Shown: piece after piece, positions 16,909 through 24,396 of the stretch
Layout: each line of letters starts with the position of its first letter
Position numbering within the stretch: position 1 is the first letter of the stretch
DNA from: an uncultured Eubacteriales bacterium
Lineage (GTDB): Bacteria > Bacillota > Clostridia > Christensenellales > Borkfalkiaceae
Assembly: GCA_905209085.1 (NCBI GenBank)
Contig: CAJLRM010000004.1
Location: forward strand, 248,001-312,000
Reading direction: 5' to 3'
Length of the DNA: 64,000 bases
The notes under the pieces: generated by a model
The model's database searches: none
What the model was told of the DNA's origin: nothing
What the model saw: the letters and a program-made list of their open reading frames with translations, nothing else
Position numbers and translations under genes: made by a program

Positions 16909-17766
16909 ATGTTGGAATTTCTCCCGGACAATATCAAAGCGGCTCTGAGGCATCTCAATCTCAACCGATTGTACGAGATCCGTCTGCGCGCGGGAAAACC
17001 CGTCACGATCAATTATGAGGGAAAATACCGATATCTGAGCGCGTGCGGCGTGACGGACAAGGTTTCTTCGGCGATGACGGTTTCCCTGACGGAAATCGGC
17101 GATACGGTCTTTTCGGCCGGCAAGTTCTCCGTCTATTCCGTGGAGGAACAGATCAAGCGGGGATTCGTCACCGCAGAATGCGGAGAGCGCGTAGGGCTTG
17201 CGGGACAATACGTTTTTGAAAAGGGAAAAGCGTTGTCCGTAAGGGATTTCACTTCTTTATGTATTCGCGTCCCGCACGAAATAGAAGGCTGCGGCGATAA
17301 AATCTACGAAATCTGTCTTAAAGACAAGGTGCGCAGCATTCTCGTCCTGTCGCCGCCCGGAATCGGCAAAACCACCATTTTACGCGACCTCAGCCGCAGT
17401 TTGAGCCGCGACACAAGGAAAAATATTCTGATCTGCGACGAGCGCGGAGAAATTTCCGCGGGCAATACGGGCGATACGAGCGACGTTTTGCTGTTTGCCG
17501 ACAAAGCGACGGCATTCGAAGCGGGCATTCGCGCCATGCGCCCCGACATCATGATCACGGACGAGCTTTCGCCCGCCGATTGTTCGGCGGTGGAACGGGC
17601 AATTTTCGGAGGCGTCAAGGTGATCGCTTCCGCACATTTTGCCGAGATTGCCGACGTCAAGCCGCCGTTTGCGGGAATGTTCGAGCGCTATGTGCTGCTG
17701 CAAACGGAAGAGATCGGCAGAATCAAGGGAATTTACGACGAAAATCTAAGGGAGATAAATCGGTGA
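16909..17766 (+). CDS. spoIIIAA: stage III sporulation protein AA
   Basis: About 285 residues from ATG 16909 (ATG 16900 is the alternative; neither has a good ribosome binding site). SpoIIIAA is a secretion-type ATPase of the mother cell that energises the SpoIIIA-SpoIIQ channel to the forespore. The Walker A motif is LSPPGIGKTTILRDLSR, Walker B lies in ILICDERGEI, and the MRPDIMITDELSPAD segment follows. The N-terminal LEFLPDNIKAAL and YEIRLRAGKPV segments are typical of the family. Confidence 0.93.
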   Translation: MLEFLPDNIKAALRHLNLNRLYEIRLRAGKPVTINYEGKYRYLSACGVTDKVSSAMTVSLTEIGDTVFSAGKFSVYSVEEQIKRGFVTAECGERVGLAGQYVFEKGKALSVRDFTSLCIRVPHEIEGCGDKIYEICLKDKVRSILVLSPPGIGKTTILRDLSRSLSRDTRKNILICDERGEISAGNTGDTSDVLLFADKATAFEAGIRAMRPDIMITDELSPADCSAVERAIFGGVKVIASAHFAEIADVKPPFAGMFERYVLLQTEEIGRIKGIYDENLREINR

Positions 17767-17776
17767 GTAACGTGCT

Positions 17777-18280
17777 ATGATAAAATTTATTCTCGGCATG
17801 GCAATCGTGTGTTTTACGAGCTTCTGCGGATATATACTTGCGAAAAAATATCGCCAGCGAAAAAATTTCTTTACGCAAATGAACGAGTTTAACGAACGTT
17901 TTTTGAGCGAAATTGCATATTACCGCCGTCCCGTGAAGGATTTTGCGGAAAAATATACCTACAAAGGGGAATTTGAAGACTTGCTCTGTGCGTTCGTCGA
18001 GTCTTTGGGCGGTTCGGGCAAAGAGCCCGGGCAGCCTCCCTCCGAAAAGGCTCTGCCGGCGTTCTCCTTTTTGACAAAAGATGAAGTAGGATTTGTAAAC
18101 GACTATTTTCTGATGGTCGGAAAGGGCGACAGCGCCTCGCAGAGCGCGTATTTCACCTCGGTGAAAGGCACGTTGGGCGACTATAAGCGCAAAAGCACGG
18201 AGGAGTGCGGCAAATACGGCGATCTGTATTTGAAGCTCGGCTTTTTGTGCGGACTGATGATCCTGGTCATCATCATATAA
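17777..18280 (+). CDS. spoIIIAB: stage III sporulation protein AB
   Basis: The 167-residue protein has an N-terminal hydrophobic helix (about residues 1-20), a soluble helical region with LSEIAYYRRPVKDFAEKY, and a C-terminal hydrophobic helix ending in LVIII. This architecture resembles GspF-type secretion components and matches SpoIIIAB, a membrane part of the mother cell-forespore channel. It begins ten bases after spoIIIAA and ends three before spoIIIAC. Confidence 0.9.
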   Translation: MIKFILGMAIVCFTSFCGYILAKKYRQRKNFFTQMNEFNERFLSEIAYYRRPVKDFAEKYTYKGEFEDLLCAFVESLGGSGKEPGQPPSEKALPAFSFLTKDEVGFVNDYFLMVGKGDSASQSAYFTSVKGTLGDYKRKSTEECGKYGDLYLKLGFLCGLMILVIII

Positions 18281-18283
18281 ATT

Positions 18284-18481
18284 ATGGATATTTCAATACT
18301 CTTTAAAATAGCCGCCATCGGCATCATCGTCACCGTCATCTGTCAGATTTTGAAAAAATCCGACCGCGACGATATTGCCACCGTGGTGAGCATCGTGGGC
18401 TTGATACTCGTCCTGACGGTCGTAATCAGTATGGTAGGCGACCTCTTCGGACAAATCAAACAGATATTCGACCTAACTTAG
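18284..18481 (+). CDS. spoIIIAC: stage III sporulation protein AC
   Basis: A 65-residue protein made of two hydrophobic helices (about residues 6-24 and 35-55) separated by the polar KKSDRDDIA loop. Size, hydropathy and position between spoIIIAB and spoIIIAD identify it. The ATG lies three bases behind the previous stop, so translation is probably coupled. Confidence 0.92.
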   Translation: MDISILFKIAAIGIIVTVICQILKKSDRDDIATVVSIVGLILVLTVVISMVGDLFGQIKQIFDLT

Positions 18482-18538
18482 CCGCCTTGCGGCAAAAGAA
18501 CGGAGATAGGGAAAAACAAAGAAAAAGGAAATACGAAT

Positions 18539-18931
18539 ATGGAGATCTTTAAAATCATCGGCGTCGCCTTTGTCACGGCGATTACGGCGATCCTTCTGAA
18601 AAGTACGAAGCCCGAGCTGTCCTTTGCCGTCACCGTCACGGGCGTGATCGTTATTCTCGTTTTCGTAGCCGATATGCTGCAAAATACGGTGAATATCATA
18701 TCCACGATCGCATCGCTGACGGGGATCGAAAACGGACTGATCAAAATTCTTTTAAAAATCGTCGGCGTGGGGTATCTCACCGAGTTCAGCGCGGGAATCT
18801 TAAACGACTTCGGCAGCAATGCCGTCGCGGATAAAGTGATCCTCGGCGGAAAACTCACCATTCTCATTCTTTCTCTGCCAATCATCGAAAGCGTCCTCAA
18901 CTTGATAAGCGGCTTTCTGGAACTCATATGA
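18539..18931 (+). CDS. spoIIIAD: stage III sporulation protein AD
   Basis: The 130-residue membrane protein has four hydrophobic segments and the typical AILLKSTKPELSF and KIVGVGYLTEFSAGILNDFG motifs. The SpoIIIAC/AD pair is thought to form part of the membrane platform of the SpoIIIA complex. A 57-base gap with a small GCCGC/GCGGC hairpin separates it from spoIIIAC. Its stop overlaps the start of spoIIIAE (ATGA). Confidence 0.93.
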   Translation: MEIFKIIGVAFVTAITAILLKSTKPELSFAVTVTGVIVILVFVADMLQNTVNIISTIASLTGIENGLIKILLKIVGVGYLTEFSAGILNDFGSNAVADKVILGGKLTILILSLPIIESVLNLISGFLELI

Positions 18932-20178
18932 CCGCGCATAAAAACGGCTTCTTCGGCGATAAAGACAATCGGCTGCCGCTGAGGCGCGGAAGGGGAAAAC
19001 GCAGGAAATTCAAAGTCGTCCTCGCCTTCTTCTCTTTATTCTTTTTTGTTCTATTTGGTATGTCAGGCATAGCATTTGCCTATGCGGAGGAAAGCTCGGA
19101 CGGAAAAGAGGAACTCAACCAGAATATCATAGATCAGATAGATAAACTGGACACCGAGGAATTGCAGAAATACATCGATTCTTTGGGGATCTTCTCGGAC
19201 GAAAACATCGGAGAGCGGCTTTTCGACTACATACGCGGGGAAAAATTCGATTACGGAAGATTCGGGGAACAAATACTCGGCGTATTGTTCGAAGACGTGA
19301 AGAATATGCTGCCCGCCTTTGCCTGCATCTGCGCCGTGGCGCTCTTGTGCGGGATACTTTCCTCGGTCAAGAGCAGCTTTGCCGATCAATCCTCGGCGGA
19401 CATCATTTTTCTGGTGGCATACGCGGCGGCGCTCATTCCCGTGCTTGCCGTATTGACGGAGTGCTTTTCCCGCGCGGGAGAAAGCATCTCGTCCATGCAA
19501 AAGCAAATGCAAATCGTCTTTCCTCTCCTTTTGACGCTGATGGCGGCGAGCGGGGGCAGCGTTTCGGCGGCTATCTATCAGCCTGCGGTGGCTTTTTTGA
19601 GTACGACCATCGTTTCCGTAGTTTCCGCCGTGGTCTTGCCGCTCACGCTCACCATCATCGCGTTTTCGGTGGCGGGAAATCTGTCGAGCGAATTGAAGCT
19701 GAACAATTTTTCCGCTTTTTTCAAGAGTATCAATAAATGGATCATCGGAGTCTGCGTTTCGGTGTTCGGCATCTTTTTCACGGTGCAGGGGCTGACTTCC
19801 GCGACATACGACGGCATTACGCGCAGGGCGGCGAAATACGCGATCGGCACGGGGGTGCCCATCGTCGGGGGCTTTCTCTCGGGCGGGTTCGATCTTGCGA
19901 TCGCGGGCAGCGTATTGATCAAAAATTCCCTCGGCAGCCTGAGTATTTTTCTCATGGTTTCCGTCCTGTTCGAGCCGCTGGTGATGTTGATCGCGGCGAA
20001 TCTGTTTCTTAGGCTGACCGCGGCAGTCACCCAGCCGCTGGGAGAAAACCGCATTTCCACTTTTCTGTCCGAAACGGCGGATAATCTCAATTACTGTATG
20101 GCGGGTCTGCTCTTCGTGGCGTTCTTGTACTTTATCAGCATCGTACTCATCATCTGTTCGTCGGAGGTGTTATTTTGA
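18928..20178 (+). CDS. spoIIIAE: stage III sporulation protein AE
   Basis: The 416-residue polytopic protein overlaps spoIIIAD by four bases. A basic N-terminus (RRGRGKRRKFK) leads into a hydrophobic signal-like helix at about residues 30-50 ending near AYAEE, then a soluble stretch and about eight further membrane segments. The conserved TVQGLTSATYDGITRRAAKYAIG and VPIVGGFLSGGFDLAIAGSV-like region identifies SpoIIIAE, the large membrane component of the channel apparatus. Confidence 0.93.
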   Translation: MTAHKNGFFGDKDNRLPLRRGRGKRRKFKVVLAFFSLFFFVLFGMSGIAFAYAEESSDGKEELNQNIIDQIDKLDTEELQKYIDSLGIFSDENIGERLFDYIRGEKFDYGRFGEQILGVLFEDVKNMLPAFACICAVALLCGILSSVKSSFADQSSADIIFLVAYAAALIPVLAVLTECFSRAGESISSMQKQMQIVFPLLLTLMAASGGSVSAAIYQPAVAFLSTTIVSVVSAVVLPLTLTIIAFSVAGNLSSELKLNNFSAFFKSINKWIIGVCVSVFGIFFTVQGLTSATYDGITRRAAKYAIGTGVPIVGGFLSGGFDLAIAGSVLIKNSLGSLSIFLMVSVLFEPLVMLIAANLFLRLTAAVTQPLGENRISTFLSETADNLNYCMAGLLFVAFLYFISIVLIICSSEVLF

Positions 20179-20699
20179 GCGCCTACCTTCTCGCGATCAT
20201 CGGCATCGTGCTGCTTTCGAGTATTTTGTCCGTCGTCCTGCCGGGCGGGAAGACTGCGAAATTTATCAAAGGGATTGCCAAGCTCTGCTGTCTTGCCGTG
20301 ATTCTCGCCCCCGTGCTGAGCTTTTTTCGGGAAAACGGGGACGGAAAGATAAATTTTCCGTTTTTTTCCTCGGAAACAGTCATAGAAACGGACGATGCCT
20401 TCATAGATTATTGCAGTACGAAGCGGATAGAAAACGCGGAGTCGGAGCTGAAAAAAAAGTTGCGGGAAACCTTTTCCGCAGAAGTGGAAGTAACTCTGCT
20501 TTGGGAATATCGCTCTTCGATCACCGAGGGCGAAGACAGCTCCCAAGATAAGTATCTGTCCGTTTACCAAGGCAAAGAGATCAAAATCACCAAAGCGCTT
20601 TTAAAAGATTCTCAGGAAAATATCGGAGGTGAGGTAAGAAAGAAAATGACGGAACATATCGTCAAAGAATACGGCTGCGAGGTGGAATTCATTGAATAA
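20175..20699 (+). CDS. spoIIIAF: stage III sporulation protein AF
   Basis: The 174-residue protein begins with TTG at 20175, overlapping the spoIIIAE stop, with GGAGG upstream. Two N-terminal hydrophobic helices (about residues 3-20 and 34-50), with LSVVLPGGKTAKFIKG between, are followed by a soluble domain, as in SpoIIIAF, a component with a ring-building-like fold. Confidence 0.9.
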   Translation: MSAYLLAIIGIVLLSSILSVVLPGGKTAKFIKGIAKLCCLAVILAPVLSFFRENGDGKINFPFFSSETVIETDDAFIDYCSTKRIENAESELKKKLRETFSAEVEVTLLWEYRSSITEGEDSSQDKYLSVYQGKEIKITKALLKDSQENIGGEVRKKMTEHIVKEYGCEVEFIE

Positions 20700-21072
20700 G
20701 GAATCGGCATCTCGGAATAAAAAACACGGAGATAAAAACGGTCGGATACGGGATATTCTCCTCTTATCGGCGCTCGCGCTCCTTCTCGTCTTCGCCGTCT
20801 GGAAGATTTTTTATACGGGAGATACCAAAAACGTGTCCGGCATGACCGGCGGCAGCGAAAGCGAACAGCGGCTTTGCTCGCTTCTAAAAGAGATAGACGG
20901 CGTGGGAGAAGTGAACGTGATGATCTGCGAAAGCGAAGACGGCGTAGAAAGCGTCGTGGTGGTCTGCGAAGGCGCGAACGACCTCAGGGTGAATATGAAC
21001 ATCCGGGAAGCGGTCGCCGCGGCTTTGGGAACGGATGAAAAGTCCGTAAAAATCTATTTAATGAAAGAATAA
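20692..21072 (+). CDS. spoIIIAG: stage III sporulation protein AG
   Basis: The 126-residue protein starts with TTG at 20692 behind GAGGTGG and overlaps spoIIIAF by eight bases. It has one transmembrane helix (about residues 22-40) and a soluble domain with LLKEIDGVGEVNVMI and VMNIREAVAAALG-like elements. SpoIIIAG forms a large oligomeric ring in the intermembrane space. It is clearly shorter than the Bacillus homologue, which has about 229 residues. Confidence 0.9.
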   Translation: MNKESASRNKKHGDKNGRIRDILLLSALALLLVFAVWKIFYTGDTKNVSGMTGGSESEQRLCSLLKEIDGVGEVNVMICESEDGVESVVVVCEGANDLRVNMNIREAVAAALGTDEKSVKIYLMKE

Positions 21073-21088
21073 AAAAGGAGATAAAAAG

Positions 21089-21577
21089 ATGTCAAACAAA
21101 AAGAAAATTGTTGTAATGTCGGCATTGGTACTCTTGCTGGCGGTAACGGCGGTGTTCAATTTCGTACTTGCGAACACCAATGCGCTCGCATCCGCGGAGG
21201 GCGGCGTCACGACGGCGAATTATTTTACCACTTATCGCACGGAACGCACGACGACGCGCAGCGAGGAACTCGTGCAGCTGGACAGCGTGATCGCGCTCTA
21301 TCAGGCGGGGGACGAAAAGTACGAGGAAGCGACCAAGATGAAGATGGAAATCGTTTCCGCGATGGAAAAAGAGCTCGTTCTCGAAAACATGGTGAAATCG
21401 CTCGGCTTCACCGACGCCGTGGTTTCCGTTTCCAGCGATTCCGACAACATCAACGTGTTCATCAATTCGGCGGAACTTACGTATGATACGGCGCTTTCCA
21501 TTTACAATATGCTCAAAAACGAAACGGGGGTAGTCGCGGGAAACATCATCATCATGCCCGTCTACTCGGAAAGTTAA
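21089..21577 (+). CDS. spoIIIAH: stage III sporulation protein AH
   Basis: The 162-residue protein has an N-terminal membrane helix (VMSALVLLLAVTAVFNFVL) and a YscJ/FliF-like soluble domain ending in LSIYNMLKNETGV-like sequence. SpoIIIAH contacts forespore SpoIIQ across the septum to form the channel. AAAAGGAG precedes the ATG. It ends the operon; no strong terminator is seen directly behind it. Confidence 0.92.
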   Translation: MSNKKKIVVMSALVLLLAVTAVFNFVLANTNALASAEGGVTTANYFTTYRTERTTTRSEELVQLDSVIALYQAGDEKYEEATKMKMEIVSAMEKELVLENMVKSLGFTDAVVSVSSDSDNINVFINSAELTYDTALSIYNMLKNETGVVAGNIIIMPVYSES

Positions 21578-21629
21578 AAAAAGCGTGAGTAACCTCGTCA
21601 AAACAGTAGAATTATTCGGAAAGATGTGC

Positions 21630-21715
21630 TATAATAGAAGCGAAAATGCGAAAGCACGAAGCGGTTATCGGCATTTTCGCGCCCGATTCAAACATTGCCC
21701 TATAATGTCTGAATC
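21630..21715 (+). promoter_or_regulatory. promoter -10 and structured leader of the Asp23-like gene
   Basis: TATAAT at 21630-21635 could be a -10 element, with only a weak -35. It is followed by two hairpins: GCGAAAATGC/GCATTTTCGC (21640-21680, 10-bp perfect stem) and GATTCA-ACATT/AATGT-TGAATC (21685-21715). No T-run follows either, so they look like leader structures rather than terminators. Confidence 0.45.
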
Positions 21716-21748
21716 GTAACGGAAGCATATTCAAGGAGATCTTTTCGA

Positions 21749-22138
21749 ATGTCCAATTTCAGATTTAATCCGAATGACAATCAAAACGGTAAAGTAGTAT
21801 ATAATGCCGGCATCGTAAACGGCATCGTGACGCTCGCGGTAAACGAAGTGGAGGGCACGATGCTCGTTTCGGGGAAAAAACGGGGAATCAGCCTGTTCCT
21901 CGAAAAGGACGGCATTTATGCGGACGTATCCGTTATCGTGAAATACGGCTATAACGTTCCCGAGCTTGCCTATCGCATTCAGCAGTCGGTAAAGCAAAAC
22001 GTGGAAAATATGACGAAATACAAGGTGGCGAAGGTAGACGTGCATATTCAGGACGTGGTATTTCCCGCTCCGACGCCTCCCGAAACCCAATCCGAAGAGG
22101 AAAGCGGAGCGGAGGATTCCGATTCGACCGAGGCTTAA
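21749..22138 (+). CDS. Asp23/Gls24 family protein, YqhY-like
   Basis: The 129-residue cytoplasmic protein contains the Asp23 domain: VVYNAGIVNGIVTLAVNEVEG near the start, then GIYADVSVIVKYGYNVPELAYRIQQSV and VAKVDVHIQDVVF. It ends in an acidic Glu/Ser tail. Its place immediately before nusB matches Bacillus yqhY, linked to control of fatty-acid synthesis. The molecular function is not settled. AAGGAGAT lies before the ATG. Confidence 0.85.
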   Translation: MSNFRFNPNDNQNGKVVYNAGIVNGIVTLAVNEVEGTMLVSGKKRGISLFLEKDGIYADVSVIVKYGYNVPELAYRIQQSVKQNVENMTKYKVAKVDVHIQDVVFPAPTPPETQSEEESGAEDSDSTEA

Positions 22139-22141
22139 AAG

Positions 22142-22175
22142 AAAAATCCCTTTCGAATTTCGGAAAGGGATTTTC
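22142..22175 (+). terminator. hairpin between the Asp23-like gene and nusB
   Basis: AAAATCCCTTTC and GAAAGGGATTTT form a 12-bp stem followed by CGG, so only the stem's own four T act as T-run. It probably reduces read-through into nusB. Confidence 0.6.
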
Positions 22176-22199
22176 GGCATTTACGGAGAAAAATATCAA

Positions 22200-22595
22200 A
22201 TGAGAAATAATGCAAGGGAAGCGGCACTGAATATCATTTTTGCAAAGCAGTTCAACTCCGAATGTTCGGATACTTTCAAGAAGAAAGTATATAAGCAATT
22301 CGGACTCCAAAAGGACGAAGATCTCCTTTTTGCGGCGGATCTGGTCGCGGCGGTCGAGGAACACGGCGACGAACTCCTCGCCAAAATCGAGGACGCCAGC
22401 CACCATTACCGCGCCAATCGCATCAATCCTACGGATAAGAGCATCCTGCTCATCGCGATGGCGGAGATTTGCTATTTCGACGACATTCCGCCCGTCGTTT
22501 CGGTATCGGAGGCCGCGGGACTCGCGCGCAAATACTCGACGGAAACCAGCGCGGATTTCGTCAACGGTTTGCTGGCGGGCATCATCAATAAATAA
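22200..22595 (+). CDS. nusB: transcription antitermination factor NusB
   Basis: The 131-residue all-helical RNA-binding protein acts with NusE in antitermination on rRNA operons. Family signatures are ARREAALNI-like NAREAALNIIFAKQF at the N-terminus, RINPTDKSILLIAMAEICYFDDIPPVVSVSEAAGLARKY-type region in the second half, and a final DFVNGLLAGI. It is followed 18 bases later by folD. Confidence 0.92.
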   Translation: MRNNAREAALNIIFAKQFNSECSDTFKKKVYKQFGLQKDEDLLFAADLVAAVEEHGDELLAKIEDASHHYRANRINPTDKSILLIAMAEICYFDDIPPVVSVSEAAGLARKYSTETSADFVNGLLAGIINK

Positions 22596-22612
22596 AGGAG
22601 CCGAAAGGTCGC

Positions 22613-23443
22613 ATGAAAATCATAGACGGAAAAGCGCTTGCGGCCAGGCTGCGCGGCGAACTCAAAGAGAAACTCGAAAAATCGGGAAAAGAAGTAGGGC
22701 TGGCGGTCGTCATCGTCGGCGACAATCCCGCTTCGAAAATTTATGTGAGAAATAAAGTAAAGGCCTGCGCGGAGGTCGGCATTCGCTCCTATTCTTACGA
22801 ACTGCCCGCGGATACCGCGCAGGAAGACCTCGAAAGCTTGCTCGAACAGCTCGGCGGCGACGAAAAAATAAACGGGATTTTGTTGCAGCTGCCGCTGCCG
22901 GAGGGATTGGACAGCGCCGCGGCGCTGAAAAAGATTCCCCGTGAAAAGGACGTAGACGGTTTCTCTGCGGAAAATCTGGGCAGACTCGCCCTGCACGAGG
23001 AAAAAATCGCCGCCTGCACTCCGCTCGGGATCATGAAAATATTGGAGAGCGAAGGAATTTCTCCCGCGGGCAAACACGCCGTCGTTTTGGGAAGAAGCGC
23101 GACGGTCGGCAAGCCGATGGCGCTCCTGCTTTTAAACGCGGACGCCACCGTTACCGTCTGCCACAGCAAAACGCGGGGAATCCGCGAGATATGCCGCTGT
23201 GCGGATATTCTCATCTCCGCGGTGGGGAAGCCTAAATTCGTGACGGCGGATATGGTAAAAGAGGGCGCCGTGGTCATCGACGTGGGGATGAACCGCAGCG
23301 AAAGCGGGAAACTCTGCGGCGATGTGGACTATGAAAACGTAAAGGATAAAACTTCGTATATCACTCCCGTGCCGGGCGGCGTGGGACCGATGACGATTAC
23401 GATGCTGCTGTATAATACCTGTCTATCTGTTTTCAAGGAGTAA
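22613..23443 (+). CDS. folD: bifunctional methylenetetrahydrofolate dehydrogenase/cyclohydrolase
   Basis: The 276-residue enzyme interconverts methylene-, methenyl- and formyl-tetrahydrofolate. The catalytic lysine is in YVRNKVKACAEVG (about residue 47), substrate motifs are GILLQLPLPEGLD and DVDGFSAENLGRL, and the NADP-binding segment is VVLGRSATVGKPMALLL. PVPGGVGPMTITMLL closes the protein. It is followed at once by ispA. Confidence 0.95.
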   Translation: MKIIDGKALAARLRGELKEKLEKSGKEVGLAVVIVGDNPASKIYVRNKVKACAEVGIRSYSYELPADTAQEDLESLLEQLGGDEKINGILLQLPLPEGLDSAAALKKIPREKDVDGFSAENLGRLALHEEKIAACTPLGIMKILESEGISPAGKHAVVLGRSATVGKPMALLLLNADATVTVCHSKTRGIREICRCADILISAVGKPKFVTADMVKEGAVVIDVGMNRSESGKLCGDVDYENVKDKTSYITPVPGGVGPMTITMLLYNTCLSVFKE

Positions 23444-23450
23444 AGAAAAA

Positions 23451-24332
23451 TTGTATACGTTTGACGATCGGTACGAAAAATACCTTTCTCAGTTCAATGC
23501 TTACACGGAAGAATACTGCAAAAAGCTGCTTACCCGTCCCGAGGTTTTGGGCGAAAGCATGAAGTACAGTCTGCTTTTGGGCGGAAAACGCATCCGTCCC
23601 GTGCTGATGCTGGCGGTGGCGGACGCTTTGGGCACGCCCGAAAAGGACGTGCTTCCGTATGCCCTCGCGCTCGAAATGATCCATACGTATTCGTTGATCC
23701 ACGACGATCTGCCCGCGATGGACAACGACGACTTTCGACGCGGCAAGCCTTCTAACCACAAGGTTTTCGGGGAGGCAAATGCGATTTTAGCCGGCGACGG
23801 TCTTTTGAATACCGCTTATTCCCTCTGTTTCGATCAATGTATGAAAGGAGAGCGCTTCGTATTGGCGTCCAAACTTCTCGCGGAGTGCGCGGGCGTTTAC
23901 GGCATGATCGCGGGACAGTCGGCAGACCTCTATTTTTCGGAGGAAGATAGGGAGGTTTCCGAGGAGGATCTGCAATATATTTACGAGCACAAAACGGGGA
24001 AACTCCTGCTCGCGCCCGTTGCGATCGCCAGTATTTTAAGCGGAAATAAATATTATTTCGAATTGGAAAAGTTCGGAAAATATCTCGGCTCTCTCTTTCA
24101 GATCACCGACGATATTCTCGACGTGACGGGGGATTTCGCTTCGCTGGGAAAATCTCTCGGAAAGGATAAAGAAGAAAATAAGCTCACCTGTATTCGGCTC
24201 TACGGGCTTGACGGCGCGAAAATTCATGCGGATATGTACGCGAAGCGCTGTTATACGGCGCTGGACGGGATCGACGGCAACACCGCCTTTTTATATGATT
24301 TGGTCACTTACGTGAGGGATCGCCGCAAATGA
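23451..24332 (+). CDS. ispA: farnesyl/geranyl diphosphate synthase (polyprenyl synthetase)
   Basis: The 293-residue enzyme condenses IPP with allylic diphosphates. Both aspartate-rich motifs are visible: IHDDLPAMDNDD (about residue 82; DDxxxxD type of short-chain bacterial enzymes) and QITDDILDVTGD (about residue 222). The start is TTG at 23451 with AAGGAG about ten bases upstream. Together with dxs and ispH in this window it shows isoprenoid synthesis by the MEP route. xseA/xseB, often found between folD and ispA, are absent. Confidence 0.92.
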   Translation: MYTFDDRYEKYLSQFNAYTEEYCKKLLTRPEVLGESMKYSLLLGGKRIRPVLMLAVADALGTPEKDVLPYALALEMIHTYSLIHDDLPAMDNDDFRRGKPSNHKVFGEANAILAGDGLLNTAYSLCFDQCMKGERFVLASKLLAECAGVYGMIAGQSADLYFSEEDREVSEEDLQYIYEHKTGKLLLAPVAIASILSGNKYYFELEKFGKYLGSLFQITDDILDVTGDFASLGKSLGKDKEENKLTCIRLYGLDGAKIHADMYAKRCYTALDGIDGNTAFLYDLVTYVRDRRK

Positions 24333-24396
24333 AGGCGGGACAAGCCTATCGGGGGACGGCGCGCGGGAAGAAGCGAACGGAGGAAAGGAAGAGAAT

